Source: an uncultured Lachnospiraceae bacterium | GTDB lineage: Bacteria; Bacillota; Clostridia; Lachnospirales; Lachnospiraceae | DNA: 64,000 nt | NCBI GenBank assembly: GCA_934293375.1 | Contig: CAKQYS010000003.1 | Location: forward strand, 62,001 to 126,000 | Direction: 5' to 3' | In this document: positions 1 to 8,105 of the stretch, piece after piece | How positions within the stretch are numbered: position 1 is the stretch's first letter | Layout: every line of letters begins with the position of its first letter | Made by a program: the position numbers and the translations under genes | The notes under the pieces: generated by a model | Database searches by the model: none | What the model was told of the DNA's origin: nothing | What the model saw: the letters and a program-made list of their open reading frames with translations, nothing else

Positions 1-1113
1 ATCTTAGTGGCACTGGCATTCCTGATCGATTCCATCTGTGGTTATGGTACAACAGGCGGAGGTGATTTCGGTACCTGTACACCTCTCTCAGCATTTTTCA
101 AGTATGCAGGGGGACTGGCAATGAGCCTTATGGTTCCGGTGCTTGCCGGATTCATAGCTGAGTCGATCGCAGACAGACCCGGACTGGCGGTCGGATTCCT
201 TGGTGGATTGCTTGCTTCTTCCGGAAATGCATTGATGACGGGTTATGTATGGGCGAATGATAATCTGACAGGATTTCAGAGTTTCGTTGCGAAATTTGGA
301 TTTGTAGCAGACAATGGTGGAAATACCGTATCAGGATTCCTTGGCGGTATTGTAGCCGGATTCCTTGCCGGTTATCTGGTATTGTGGCTGAGGAAGCTGT
401 GTGATAAGTTCCCACAGTCTCTGGAAGGGATCAAGCCAACCCTGATCTATCCGGTAGTAGGTATGTTCCTGGTAGCAGTGCTTATGATCTTTATTTTCAA
501 TCCGGTGATCGGCGTTGTGAACACAGCATTGAGCGACATGCTTTCTGCATTGGCATCGAAGAATCTGCTGATCCCGCTTGGATTGATCCTTGGTGGAATG
601 ATGGCGATTGATATGGGCGGCCCGATCAACAAGGCAGCGTATGTATATGGCACAATGGTATTGGGAACAGCCAATGAGCTGATCAATGGCGGTGCGGCCC
701 TGACAGACCCGGCAGTGCAGGCATGTTATATTTCAATGGCTGCAGTTATGGTCGGCGGTATGGTGCCGCCACTGGGTATTGCATTAGCATGTATCTTCTT
801 CCCAAAGAAGTTTACAAAAGCAGAAAGAAATTCAACCGTATCCAATATTGTAATGGGCTGTGGGTTCATTACAGAGGGTGCGATCCCATTTGCGGCAGCA
901 GACCCGGTACATGTGATTCCGTGTACCTTTGTCGGAGCAGCGGTGGCAGGTGCTTTGTCAGCAGCATTTCACTGTACGCTGATGGCACCACATGGTGGAT
1001 TGTTCGTAGTTGCTACGGTAGGACATCCACTGATGTATATTGTATCATGGCTGATCGGTTCGGTGATTACCTGCGTGATGTTAGGTATCATAAAGAAGCC
1101 GGCAGCAGAATAA
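1..1113 (+). CDS. PTS fructose-type transporter subunit EIIC, 5' end outside window
   Basis: The reading frame is open from the first base, so the gene begins upstream; about 370 C-terminal residues are visible. This is the membrane channel of a phosphotransferase system that imports and phosphorylates a sugar, probably fructose. The visible part is a polytopic membrane protein with many glycine-rich hydrophobic segments. Family-typical stretches include SICGYGTTGGGDFGTCTPLS near the visible start, GGPINKAAYVYG in the middle and ITEGAIPFAAADP followed by APHGGLF near the end. It stops 46 bases before ptsH, and ptsI follows, so the specific transporter and the general PTS proteins probably share an operon. 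Any EIIA/EIIB domains would lie upstream of the window. The family is clear; the exact sugar is inferred. Confidence 0.9.
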   Translation: MLVALAFLIDSICGYGTTGGGDFGTCTPLSAFFKYAGGLAMSLMVPVLAGFIAESIADRPGLAVGFLGGLLASSGNALMTGYVWANDNLTGFQSFVAKFGFVADNGGNTVSGFLGGIVAGFLAGYLVLWLRKLCDKFPQSLEGIKPTLIYPVVGMFLVAVLMIFIFNPVIGVVNTALSDMLSALASKNLLIPLGLILGGMMAIDMGGPINKAAYVYGTMVLGTANELINGGAALTDPAVQACYISMAAVMVGGMVPPLGIALACIFFPKKFTKAERNSTVSNIVMGCGFITEGAIPFAAADPVHVIPCTFVGAAVAGALSAAFHCTLMAPHGGLFVVATVGHPLMYIVSWLIGSVITCVMLGIIKKPAAE

Positions 1114-1159
1114 ATCAAAAAAATATTTAAATTTTAATTATGAAAAGGAGACGATGATT

Positions 1160-1423
1160 ATGGTATCAAAGAATGTAACAATTAAGAATGAGCAGGGATT
1201 ACACATGAGACCGGCAGGTGTATTTGCCAAGGAGATGACAAAGTTTAAGTCAGAGGTCACATTGGATTACAACGGCAAGAAGATCAATGCAAAGAGCGTC
1301 ATGCTGATCATTGCAGCCTGCATCAAGTGTGGTGCTGAGCTGACAGTGGAGTGTAGCGGCGAGGATGAGAATGAGGCACTTGCAAAGGCGGTAGAACTGA
1401 TTGAGTCAGGTCTTGGCGAGTAA
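1160..1423 (+). CDS. ptsH: HPr phosphocarrier protein
   Basis: HPr passes phosphate from Enzyme I to the sugar-specific PTS subunits in the cytoplasm. Two in-frame ATGs are possible, at 1154 and 1160. The AAAGGAG at 1144-1150 is only 3 bases from the first but 9 from the second, and starting at 1160 puts the active-site histidine (NEQGLHMRPAG) at residue 15 and the regulatory serine (AKSVM) at residue 46, the canonical numbering. I therefore chose 1160, giving 87 residues. Ser46 implies regulation by HPr kinase and a role in CcpA-type catabolite control, as known for Firmicutes. It lies between the EIIC gene and ptsI. Confidence 0.97.
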   Translation: MVSKNVTIKNEQGLHMRPAGVFAKEMTKFKSEVTLDYNGKKINAKSVMLIIAACIKCGAELTVECSGEDENEALAKAVELIESGLGE

Positions 1424-1448
1424 GGCATAAGAGTAAAGGAGAAGAGCT

Positions 1449-3152
1449 ATGTTGAAGGGTATAGGAGGTTCGGCGGGCTATGGTGTCGGAAAGGTTGTGG
1501 TGATTTCCGACGCCAAGCCGGAATACGAGACACATACAATTACAGATACAGAGGCTGAAGTAAAGCGTTATGAGGAAGCCGTAGAAGCTTTTGTAACGAA
1601 GACGCAGCTGATGGCAGACGCAATGCGGGATCGCGTTGGTGCACAGAATGCTGAAATATTGGAAGGACACATTCTCCTTCTGCAGGATCCCGGCATGGAA
1701 GAGATTGTCAGAAATGGCATTGCAGACGGGACATGTGCAGAGGCAGCATTTGAGGCAGCGTGTGATATGTTTATCCAGATGTTTGAGATGACAGAGGATG
1801 AACTGATCAAGCAGCGGATCACCGATATTGGTGATATCAGAGTCCGACTGTTAAAGATTCTGACCGGCACACCGGATATCAATATTTCTGAGGTGCCGGC
1901 AGGTACCATTCTGGTGGCAAAGGATCTGACACCGTCTATGACGGCAGGGATTGTCAAGGAGAATGTTGAGGGTATTATTACAGAAGTAGGAGGTAAGACT
2001 TCACATTCAGCGATTCTTGCGAGAGCATTGGAGATTCCGGCGGTATTAAGTGTTGCTGATATCGTATCGAAGGTCGCAGATGGCATAGAGGCAGCAGTGG
2101 ATGGTGTGAACGGTACCTGTATTCTGGAGCCATCAGCAGATGAAAAGAAGGATATTCTTGCAAAGAAGGATGATTACTTAAAGCAGAAGGAAATGCTGGA
2201 GATCTACAGAGGAAAGGATACTGTGACGGCAGATGGTACCAAGGTACATTTATTTGGCAACATTGGTAATCCGGAGGATGCAAAGCAGGTAACGGCATGT
2301 GACGGTGAGGGTGTTGGCTTATTCAGAACAGAATTCCTGTTTATGGGGGCTACAGAGCTTCCGTCAGAGCAGGAACAGTTTGAGGCATATAAGGCAGCAG
2401 CAGAGGCGCTTGACGGCAGACCGGTTATTATCAGGACGCTGGATGTTGGCGGCGACAAGGATATTCCATATCTCGGATTGGAGAAGGAGGATAATCCTTT
2501 CCTTGGCTTCAGAGCCGTCAGATACTGTCTGCAGAACGCAGATTCCTATAAGGTACAGCTTCGTGCACTGCTTCGTGCAAGTGCGTTTGGTGATATTAAG
2601 ATCATGGTGCCACTGGTAACCTGTGTGGACGAGATCCGTAGTGTAAAGACACTGGTAAAGGAGCTGATGAAAGAGCTGGATGCGGAGGGCATCGCATACA
2701 ACAAGGATATTGAAGTTGGTGTGATGATCGAGACACCGGCGGCCAGCCTGATCGCAGATCTTCTGGCAAAGGAAGCGGATTTCTTCAGTATCGGTACAAA
2801 CGATCTGACGCAGTATACAATGGCTGTGGACAGAGGCAATGCCAAGGTTTCTTACCTCTATTCTGCTTACAATCCTGCAGTGTTACGGTCCATGAAGAAT
2901 ATCATTGAGACGGCAAATGCAGCAGGCATTATGGTAGGTATGTGTGGAGAGGCAGCGGCAGATCCGCTTTTGATTCCACTTCTGATCTCTTTTGGATTGG
3001 CAGAGTATTCTGTCAGTGCCACATCTATTCTGGCAACCAGAGCAACGATTGCGGCATGGACAAAGGAAGAGGCAGATGCCCTTGCCAAGCAGGCACTTAG
3101 TCTGGCAACAGAGGAAGAGGTTGCCCGGCTGTTAAAGCAGGCTGCAAAGTAA
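1449..3152 (+). CDS. ptsI: PTS Enzyme I (phosphoenolpyruvate-protein phosphotransferase)
   Basis: Enzyme I takes phosphate from phosphoenolpyruvate and hands it to HPr, the first step of all PTS sugar uptake. The 567-residue length is normal for the family. The phosphorylated histidine is His186 in GGKTSHSAIL. The C-terminal PEP-binding barrel shows VGLFRTEFLFM, the FLGFRAVRYCL stretch, GVMIETPAA, FFSIGTNDLTQY and the catalytic-cysteine motif GMCGEAA. It starts 25 bases after ptsH, behind AAAGGAGAAGAGCT. A hairpin terminator follows at 3204-3240. Confidence 0.97.
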   Translation: MLKGIGGSAGYGVGKVVVISDAKPEYETHTITDTEAEVKRYEEAVEAFVTKTQLMADAMRDRVGAQNAEILEGHILLLQDPGMEEIVRNGIADGTCAEAAFEAACDMFIQMFEMTEDELIKQRITDIGDIRVRLLKILTGTPDINISEVPAGTILVAKDLTPSMTAGIVKENVEGIITEVGGKTSHSAILARALEIPAVLSVADIVSKVADGIEAAVDGVNGTCILEPSADEKKDILAKKDDYLKQKEMLEIYRGKDTVTADGTKVHLFGNIGNPEDAKQVTACDGEGVGLFRTEFLFMGATELPSEQEQFEAYKAAAEALDGRPVIIRTLDVGGDKDIPYLGLEKEDNPFLGFRAVRYCLQNADSYKVQLRALLRASAFGDIKIMVPLVTCVDEIRSVKTLVKELMKELDAEGIAYNKDIEVGVMIETPAASLIADLLAKEADFFSIGTNDLTQYTMAVDRGNAKVSYLYSAYNPAVLRSMKNIIETANAAGIMVGMCGEAAADPLLIPLLISFGLAEYSVSATSILATRATIAAWTKEEADALAKQALSLATEEEVARLLKQAAK

Positions 3153-3203
3153 AGGGTAAACAGGTTACAAAAACATTACAAAAGAAAATGTGAAATGAAT
3201 CCG

Positions 3204-3240
3204 AACGGACAGCCGGTTGAAAAATTGGTTGTCCGTTTTA
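3204..3240 (+). terminator. Rho-independent terminator of the ptsHI operon
   Basis: A 10-bp stem (ACGGACAGCC at 3205-3214 with GGTTGTCCGT at 3227-3236, one G-T pair) closes a 12-base loop and is followed by TTTTA. It lies 50 bases past the ptsI stop codon. Confidence 0.75.
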
Positions 3241-3325
3241 CAATGTCAGATTTTGTAATAACCAACAGATTCGGTGGACGCATTGTGTAAGCAGATAAAT
3301 GGTTGATTGATGTTCGAAAATGTGC

Positions 3326-3354
3326 TTGCAGTGTATGAAATGATAAAGTATAGT
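3326..3354 (+). promoter_or_regulatory. Putative sigma-A promoter for mscL
   Basis: TTGCAG at 3326-3331 and TATAGT at 3349-3354 are separated by 17 bases, about 50 bases before the mscL start. Sequence match only. Confidence 0.55.
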
Positions 3355-3407
3355 AGAAAGTTGTCGATATAGTATAAAAGTGTGTAGTTTGGAAAGGAGA
3401 CGCATTT

Positions 3408-3806
3408 ATGAAGAAGTTTATCGAGGAGTTTAAGGCATTTGCTCTGAAGGGAAATGTCATGGATCTGGCGATCGGTGTCATCATTGGTGGAGCATTCTCT
3501 AATATCGTAACTTCCCTGACAGACAATTTTATCAATCCGATTCTGCAGTTTATTACGGCGGGCGCACGGTATTCATGGTCAGAGGTAGGCAGCTTTGCAT
3601 CCAATTTTCTGAGTGCAGTTGTGAATTTCCTGATCATGGCATTTATTCTTTTTTGCATGATGAAGGCGATCAACCGTGCCATGTCGATCGGAAAGAAGCC
3701 GGATGTGCCAACAACAAAGAAATGTCCATATTGTTTAAGTGAGATTCCAATCGGTGCAACCAAGTGTGCACATTGTGCATCTGAGCTTCCGGCAGAGAAG
3801 CAGTAG
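3408..3806 (+). CDS. mscL: Large-conductance mechanosensitive channel MscL with C-terminal zinc ribbon
   Basis: MscL is a homopentameric membrane pore that opens under membrane tension to release solutes during osmotic downshock. The N-terminus EFKAFALKGNVMDLAIGVIIG is the conserved first helix, and the second hydrophobic helix is AVVNFLIMAFILFCMMKAI. The usual C-terminal helical bundle is replaced by a short zinc ribbon, with CPYC and CAHC cysteine pairs 14 residues apart. The length of 132 residues is normal. AAAGGAG sits upstream of the ATG. The channel assignment is firm; metal binding by the tail is inferred from the cysteine spacing. Confidence 0.93.
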   Translation: MKKFIEEFKAFALKGNVMDLAIGVIIGGAFSNIVTSLTDNFINPILQFITAGARYSWSEVGSFASNFLSAVVNFLIMAFILFCMMKAINRAMSIGKKPDVPTTKKCPYCLSEIPIGATKCAHCASELPAEKQ

Positions 3807-3852
3807 GACGGGATATAGGAAATGTTGGAAGCATGGCAGGAAGGAGACAGAG

Positions 3853-5433
3853 ATGAAGCAGCAGGTTTACAATCCATTTTTACCATTACACGAATATATT
3901 CCGGATGGCGAACCACATGTGTTTGGGGACAGGGTATATCATTTCGGTTCTCATGATAAGGAGGGTGGTCACACCTTCTGCATGCTGGATTATGTGACAT
4001 ACTCAGCTCCGGTCGATGATCTGACCGACTGGCGTTATGAGGGTGTGATCTATCGGGCATCGCAGGATCCGGCATATCCAAAGCGTTCTTATATGTATGC
4101 TCCGGATGTGGTACAGGGAAATGATGGCAGATATTATCTGTATTATTGCATGGGTGGAGAGTATGGTCAGGGTGGCTATCAGGGCCCGGTCAGTGTTGCC
4201 GTCAGTGATTCGCCGGCGGGGCCATATGCATATCTTGGACATGTCAGCAATCCGGATGGCACACCAATGATGAAGTATATCTGTTTTGATCCTGCAGTCA
4301 TCAATGATGACGGTGTGATCCGGTTGTATTATGGGACGCAGTATGCCTATGAGGAGGAGCCGGATTTTCTGGAGAATGGAAGGCTTCAGGAGGAGATCGA
4401 GATGTTCGGCAGAAGCCGGGAGGAGATCCTTGGCTACCCGGACAGCATTATGGGACCATGTACGGTCACATTGGGTGCAGATATGCTCACGATCGTGGAT
4501 GAGCCAAGGCATATCATACCGTATCGTGTAAAGGGAACCTCCTTTGAGAGACATCCGTTTTTTGAGGGTGCTTCCATGCGAAAGGTTGGCGGTAAGTATT
4601 ATTTCATTTATTCATCATGGCAGAATCATGAGCTGTGTTATGCTGTCAGCGATTATCCGGACCATGGATTTATATTTGGTGGTACGATCGTATCCAATGG
4701 AGATATCGGCTATCAAGGCAGACCAGAGTCTGAGAGGCTCAATATGACAGGTACAACCCATGGCAGCATTGTTTGTATCAATGGACAATGGTATGTATTC
4801 TATCATAGACTGACACATAAATCCGATTATAGTCGTCAGGCATGTGCAGAGAAGATCCGGATTGCGGAGGATGGCAGTATTGCACAGGTTGAGGTCACGA
4901 GCTGTGGTCTGAATCCCGGTCCATTAAAAGCACGGGGCAGTTATCCGGCTGTGATCGCCTGTAATCTGACAAATGGTAATATGCCGCACGGTTCCAACAG
5001 CATATACAGTGCATCATTTCCAAATGTAACGAATCTCGGAGAGGACCGCTTTATTGGGGAGATCGGAGATGGTACCTTGATCGGGTATAAGTATTTTGCC
5101 TGTCAGCAGGTGCGGCAGATTTCCGTAATCATGCGGGTAGAAAATGATAGGAATCGAGTTGTCTATGCCGGTCCATTAAGAATGGATGAACGCAGTCTGG
5201 CCGAGGAAAATGCAATCCATGAGAAGACACAGTATGCTTCGGATGAGAGTGCAGAGCCTTGGTTAGAGATCCGGTTGTCTGAGCAGGGACCGGAACTTGC
5301 AAGAATTGCACTGGGTGATAATGCAGACTGGACAGAGTATACAGTATCGGTAGAGATTCCGGATGGGGTTCATCCGATTTATTTTGTATATCATGGATAT
5401 AAGAAGTACCAAATGAAAGAACTCCGCTTTTAA
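3853..5433 (+). CDS. Glycoside hydrolase family 43 protein
   Basis: Predicted GH43 enzyme of 526 residues, a five-bladed beta-propeller family acting mainly on arabinose- or xylose-containing side chains of plant polysaccharides. The three family acids are visible: Asp18 in YIPDGEPHVF (general base), Asp146 in CFDPAVIND (pKa modulator) and Glu238 in FFEGASMRK (general acid). About 200 further C-terminal residues form an accessory beta-rich domain. There is no signal peptide, so the substrate is probably an imported oligosaccharide. The reading frame is open further upstream, but the AAGGAG at 3841-3846 sets the start at 3853, 46 bases after mscL. The exact substrate cannot be read from the sequence. 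Confidence 0.88.
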   Translation: MKQQVYNPFLPLHEYIPDGEPHVFGDRVYHFGSHDKEGGHTFCMLDYVTYSAPVDDLTDWRYEGVIYRASQDPAYPKRSYMYAPDVVQGNDGRYYLYYCMGGEYGQGGYQGPVSVAVSDSPAGPYAYLGHVSNPDGTPMMKYICFDPAVINDDGVIRLYYGTQYAYEEEPDFLENGRLQEEIEMFGRSREEILGYPDSIMGPCTVTLGADMLTIVDEPRHIIPYRVKGTSFERHPFFEGASMRKVGGKYYFIYSSWQNHELCYAVSDYPDHGFIFGGTIVSNGDIGYQGRPESERLNMTGTTHGSIVCINGQWYVFYHRLTHKSDYSRQACAEKIRIAEDGSIAQVEVTSCGLNPGPLKARGSYPAVIACNLTNGNMPHGSNSIYSASFPNVTNLGEDRFIGEIGDGTLIGYKYFACQQVRQISVIMRVENDRNRVVYAGPLRMDERSLAEENAIHEKTQYASDESAEPWLEIRLSEQGPELARIALGDNADWTEYTVSVEIPDGVHPIYFVYHGYKKYQMKELRF

Positions 5434-5450
5434 AAAGCGGAGTTCTTTTA
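5416..5450. terminator. Terminator overlapping the GH43 stop codon, possibly bidirectional
   Basis: A 15-bp perfect stem (5416-5430 with 5434-5448) has the GH43 stop codon TAA at 5431-5433 as its loop, and A/T tracts on both sides. It separates the GH43 gene from the convergent hipT, which ends at 5461, so it can serve both. Confidence 0.85.
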
Positions 5451-5460
5451 TAATATCGCA

Positions 5461-6402
5461 TCACGATAATAATTGCATTCGTTGGTGCATCAGATATTTA
5501 AATTGATCCTTGAAGTCATTTGTTACATAGGATTCGTCAATTAATTTCTCATAGGCTGTCTGTTTTTTTAACACGCTTTCCATTATCTGGATGGCTGCCT
5601 TTTTTTGCAACCCCATGTTTTCTGCAAGTGCAAGAAAATCATTTCTTCGCAGATTACGTTTTTTACCGTTTAATGTCAATGCACTAAATTCTTTGTCTGC
5701 CGGCATAATAACATTTACAGGTAGAAGGTCATATGCAGGAGACAGTACATAATTTCTGCTTTTGCGTTCTGTTTCAATGAGAGAAAAGTTCTTCAGATGC
5801 ATATCGGAATTGCCTGTTACATTGCAGAAAACCAGACGCAGAAATAATTCACTTAGATCCAAACCGCTTCTGCCGGAATATTTTTTTATGATTTTTCCGC
5901 ATTCTTCATAGGATCCCTTGTATTTATCCGAAGTGCTTCTGCCGGATAACTGACAAAAGTCTTCCATGGCAAGCTTCGCATGTGCAAAACGGTCTATCCG
6001 TTTGGTTATATATGCAAATTTACCATCACATTCCATCATGGCAAATGGCACAACAAAGATACCTGTAGCTCTTGCCATTGTCATTGTCAAATGTTCAGCT
6101 TCCGGCAATTGTGTATAATCGGGAGATTGTGGCTTCAATATGAAGCCGGTAGGATAATCTACCAATGTAAAACGGGCACCTTTCGCATCCTGATTGAGAT
6201 GTAATGAAAGTTTTTTCTGGACACCGGGTACGGTCAATCCCTGATTTACAGTTCTGTCTGCCAGATCATGCAGAAGCTTCTGATCCAGTGACAGGGAAGG
6301 AATATCGTTTGTGCCAAAAAATGTTCTGATGCATTTTTGATGCCATCCATCGTGTATTTCAGAATCCGTTTTCAAGGGTTTGTTACAACATAAACATTTC
6401 AT
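5461..6402 (-). CDS. hipT: HipT-like Ser/Thr kinase toxin (HipA C-terminal core)
   Basis: A 313-residue HipA-family kinase that lacks the usual N-terminal subdomain, which is encoded by the preceding gene; this matches HipT of the tripartite HipBST system, whose E. coli member phosphorylates tryptophanyl-tRNA synthetase. Residues 3-24 hold a small Cys/His cluster (CLCC, WHQKC). The Gly-rich loop is T57-V58-P59-G60-V61-Q62. Lys90 (GFILK) is the likely ATP lysine, Asp200 in GNSDMHLKNF the catalytic aspartate, and Asp225 in AYDLLP the metal-binding aspartate. In E. coli HipT, residues 57 and 59 are the autophosphorylated serines; here they are Thr and Pro. The start overlaps the hipS stop by 4 bases. 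The target is not known. Confidence 0.85.
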   Translation of the reverse strand: MKCLCCNKPLKTDSEIHDGWHQKCIRTFFGTNDIPSLSLDQKLLHDLADRTVNQGLTVPGVQKKLSLHLNQDAKGARFTLVDYPTGFILKPQSPDYTQLPEAEHLTMTMARATGIFVVPFAMMECDGKFAYITKRIDRFAHAKLAMEDFCQLSGRSTSDKYKGSYEECGKIIKKYSGRSGLDLSELFLRLVFCNVTGNSDMHLKNFSLIETERKSRNYVLSPAYDLLPVNVIMPADKEFSALTLNGKKRNLRRNDFLALAENMGLQKKAAIQIMESVLKKQTAYEKLIDESYVTNDFKDQFKYLMHQRMQLLS

Positions 6403-6749
6403 AATACATTCTCCGTGTTGATTGTTCCAGATTCAATGTGCACATCTCCAATGCAATCTTTGCAGGAGACAAGCAATAGACCGAATCTGTCATTGCCGTC
6501 CAGCTTCCAGTTGTGTTCTACCAGCTCTAACAGCCATCCTTCCGGGATTAAACCATCAAAAAAGGCAAAGAGGTGCTTTGATCGATATGTCTCCGGTTGC
6601 AGTGGAAGCGTGAGACTGACAGCCAGGGCATTTTCTTTGGAAAGGTAATTGGAGTTGTATTGAAATTCATAGCATTCATCTGTTTCCCGGATCTGACCGG
6701 CATATAGGTCCTGAACATATACATTTCCTGTTCTCAAAATATTACTCAT
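6399..6749 (-). CDS. hipS: HipS-like antitoxin (stand-alone HipA N-terminal subdomain)
   Basis: A 116-residue protein equal to the N-terminal subdomain 1 of HipA, with the family stretches YVQDLYAGQI, ALAVSLTLPL and FFDGLIPEGWLLE. In HipBST systems this separate protein, not HipB, neutralises the kinase. The gene overlaps hipB by 8 bases and hipT by 4, so the three are probably translationally coupled. The order hipB-hipS-hipT matches the known tripartite operons. The assignment rests on domain content and order; no activity can be read from the sequence. Confidence 0.83.
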   Translation of the reverse strand: MSNILRTGNVYVQDLYAGQIRETDECYEFQYNSNYLSKENALAVSLTLPLQPETYRSKHLFAFFDGLIPEGWLLELVEHNWKLDGNDRFGLLLVSCKDCIGDVHIESGTINTENVL

Positions 6750-6951
6750 CGTTGTTCTCTAACCTCCCGGGTACAGCAACCATGCCAAACATAGAAAGTG
6801 CCTGATTCACCTTATCCATGCGAACAGTCTCCTTTCCCTGCTCTAGTTCTCGGACAAATCGCAGCCCCAATCCTGACCGTAATGCGAACTCCTCCTGTGT
6901 CAGACCCGCTTTTTTTCTTTCAGTTTTAATAAATTGTGCAATCTGATTCAT
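6742..6951 (-). CDS. hipB: HipB-like HTH repressor of the hipBST operon
   Basis: A 69-residue XRE-type DNA-binding protein: FIKTERKKAGLTQEEFALRS holds the first helices and GLGLRFVRELEQGK the recognition region. It presumably represses its own operon through the three CCCTATAGGG palindromes just upstream. The ATG at 6951 gives the normal N-terminus MNQIAQF. An in-frame GTG at 6966 is possible but lies inside the first operator and just at the -10 box. No Shine-Dalgarno sequence precedes the ATG and the predicted transcription start falls at or next to it, so the mRNA may be leaderless. Confidence 0.82.
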   Translation of the reverse strand: MNQIAQFIKTERKKAGLTQEEFALRSGLGLRFVRELEQGKETVRMDKVNQALSMFGMVAVPGRLENNDE

Positions 6952-6957
6952 AATAAA

Positions 6958-6986
6958 ATAATACACCCTATAGGGTATAAATTCAA
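6958..6986 (-). promoter_or_regulatory. hipBST promoter with operator in its spacer
   Basis: On the minus strand, TTGAAT (6986-6981) and TATTAT (6963-6958) are separated by exactly 17 bases. The spacer is filled by the first operator palindrome. The expected transcription start is around 6951, the first base of the hipB ATG. Confidence 0.7.
6962..6979. promoter_or_regulatory. HipB operator O1
   Basis: Core palindrome CCCTATAGGG at 6966-6975 with partly matching flanks (one mismatched pair over 18 bases). It occupies the spacer between the -35 and -10 boxes, so binding should block RNA polymerase directly. Confidence 0.72.
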
Positions 6987-7001
6987 GAAAAAAATTAAAA
7001 T

Positions 7002-7019
7002 TATACCCTGTAGGGTGTA
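7002..7019. promoter_or_regulatory. HipB operator O2
   Basis: Core CCCTGTAGGG at 7006-7015, the same motif with one change at the centre. Its centre is 40 bases from that of O1. Confidence 0.7.
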
Positions 7020-7039
7020 TTTTATGTATAATATATCAT

Positions 7040-7063
7040 ATTTATACCCTATAGGGTATAAAT
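7040..7063. promoter_or_regulatory. HipB operator O3, perfect 24-bp palindrome
   Basis: Core CCCTATAGGG at 7047-7056 extended to a perfect 24-base inverted repeat. Its centre is 41 bases from that of O2, giving near-equal spacing of about four helical turns. It directly abuts the stop codon of the upstream YitT-type gene at 7064. Confidence 0.72.
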
Positions 7064-7942
7064 TTAATCGTTCGGAATATTATGAAAACGCCCTTCCAAC
7101 TGTTCCGTCTTGACAATGTTAATAAAGGCATGCGGATCAATGGAACGGATGAGGGGGATCAGTTGCCGCTTGGCTTCGCTGTTGATGACGGAATAGATCA
7201 GCGTCTTGTCCTTTTCTTCATAACAGCCAATCCCGTGAAACAATGTAGCATCGTGATTCGTTGTCGCCCGGATCGTGCGGTAGATTTCGTCTGCCTGATC
7301 GGAAATAATGAACAGCGTCTCTTTTTTGTAACGCTTATAAAGAATCTGGATCACCTGCGTGCTGCAGTACTGATAGATAATCGAGTACAGTGCACACGGC
7401 CAGCCAAATAATGCCCCGGCAATCGTCAGGATGATAACATTGCCGATCAGGATATAATTCCATGCATCAATGCCCTTCATCTGTGACAGGAAAATGCTGA
7501 TAAAATCGGTGCCGCCGGTGGTCGTGCCGACATTCAGGCACATACTGATCGCGACACCATTTAGGATGCCGCCGAAAATGCTGATCAGCAGAATATCATT
7601 TGTCAGCACCGATACAGGCAGAATATCGACAAAAATACTCGACAGAAAGATCGTCAAAATCGAATAGATCGTAAATTTCTTTCCGATATACCGGAATCCG
7701 ATGTAGATCGGGATCACATTCAGTACAATATTAAATACGGAATAAGGGATATTGATATGCAGATATGTCGTGCCGATCTTCTGCAGCAATAGTGACACAC
7801 CTGAGAATCCTCCGGGAAACAGTCCACCGGTCTTTGCAAAGCAGCAGAGATTCCAGGCATATAATATCGATGCCAGCACGACGACGACAAGCCGGAAAAC
7901 CTGATAAAACTTCGGATGTTTCAATTCCAGTCCCAGAAACAT
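7064..7942 (-). CDS. YitT family membrane protein (DUF161/DUF2179)
   Basis: A 292-residue integral membrane protein of the widespread YitT family. Hydrophobic segments fill the first 200 residues, including FRLVVVVLASILYAWNL, the glycine-rich GLFPGGFSGVSLLLQ and GTTTGGTDFISIFL. The last 80 residues form the soluble DUF2179 domain (ETLFIISDQADEIYRTI onward). The family's function is unsettled. Two ATGs are possible; the GAAGGGGGT at 7949-7957 touches the one at 7948 but is well spaced from the one at 7942, so I chose 7942. Confidence 0.88.
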   Translation of the reverse strand: MFLGLELKHPKFYQVFRLVVVVLASILYAWNLCCFAKTGGLFPGGFSGVSLLLQKIGTTYLHINIPYSVFNIVLNVIPIYIGFRYIGKKFTIYSILTIFLSSIFVDILPVSVLTNDILLISIFGGILNGVAISMCLNVGTTTGGTDFISIFLSQMKGIDAWNYILIGNVIILTIAGALFGWPCALYSIIYQYCSTQVIQILYKRYKKETLFIISDQADEIYRTIRATTNHDATLFHGIGCYEEKDKTLIYSVINSEAKRQLIPLIRSIDPHAFINIVKTEQLEGRFHNIPND

Positions 7943-8105
7943 ATGCATACCCCCTTCGCAAATGTTTAACGCATAAGCATTGTATTATTTTCTCTTATTT
8001 ATATTGTAGCGAAAAAGAGGGGCAAGTCAATATTGTAAATGTGAAAAAAATATGTAATATTATGAGACAAAATCGTAGATATAGGATGAAGGGAGGCGAG
8101 GATAG

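Noticed and set aside
3176..4081. A 301-codon open frame on the minus strand across mscL and the GH43 gene
   Set aside because: It runs through the ptsI terminator, the mscL promoter and two well-supported genes, and its product has no recognisable domain.
8042..8105. An ECF-type autoregulated promoter ahead of the sigma factor gene
   Set aside because: I could not find a clear -35/-10 pair of known ECF type; only AT-rich sequence.
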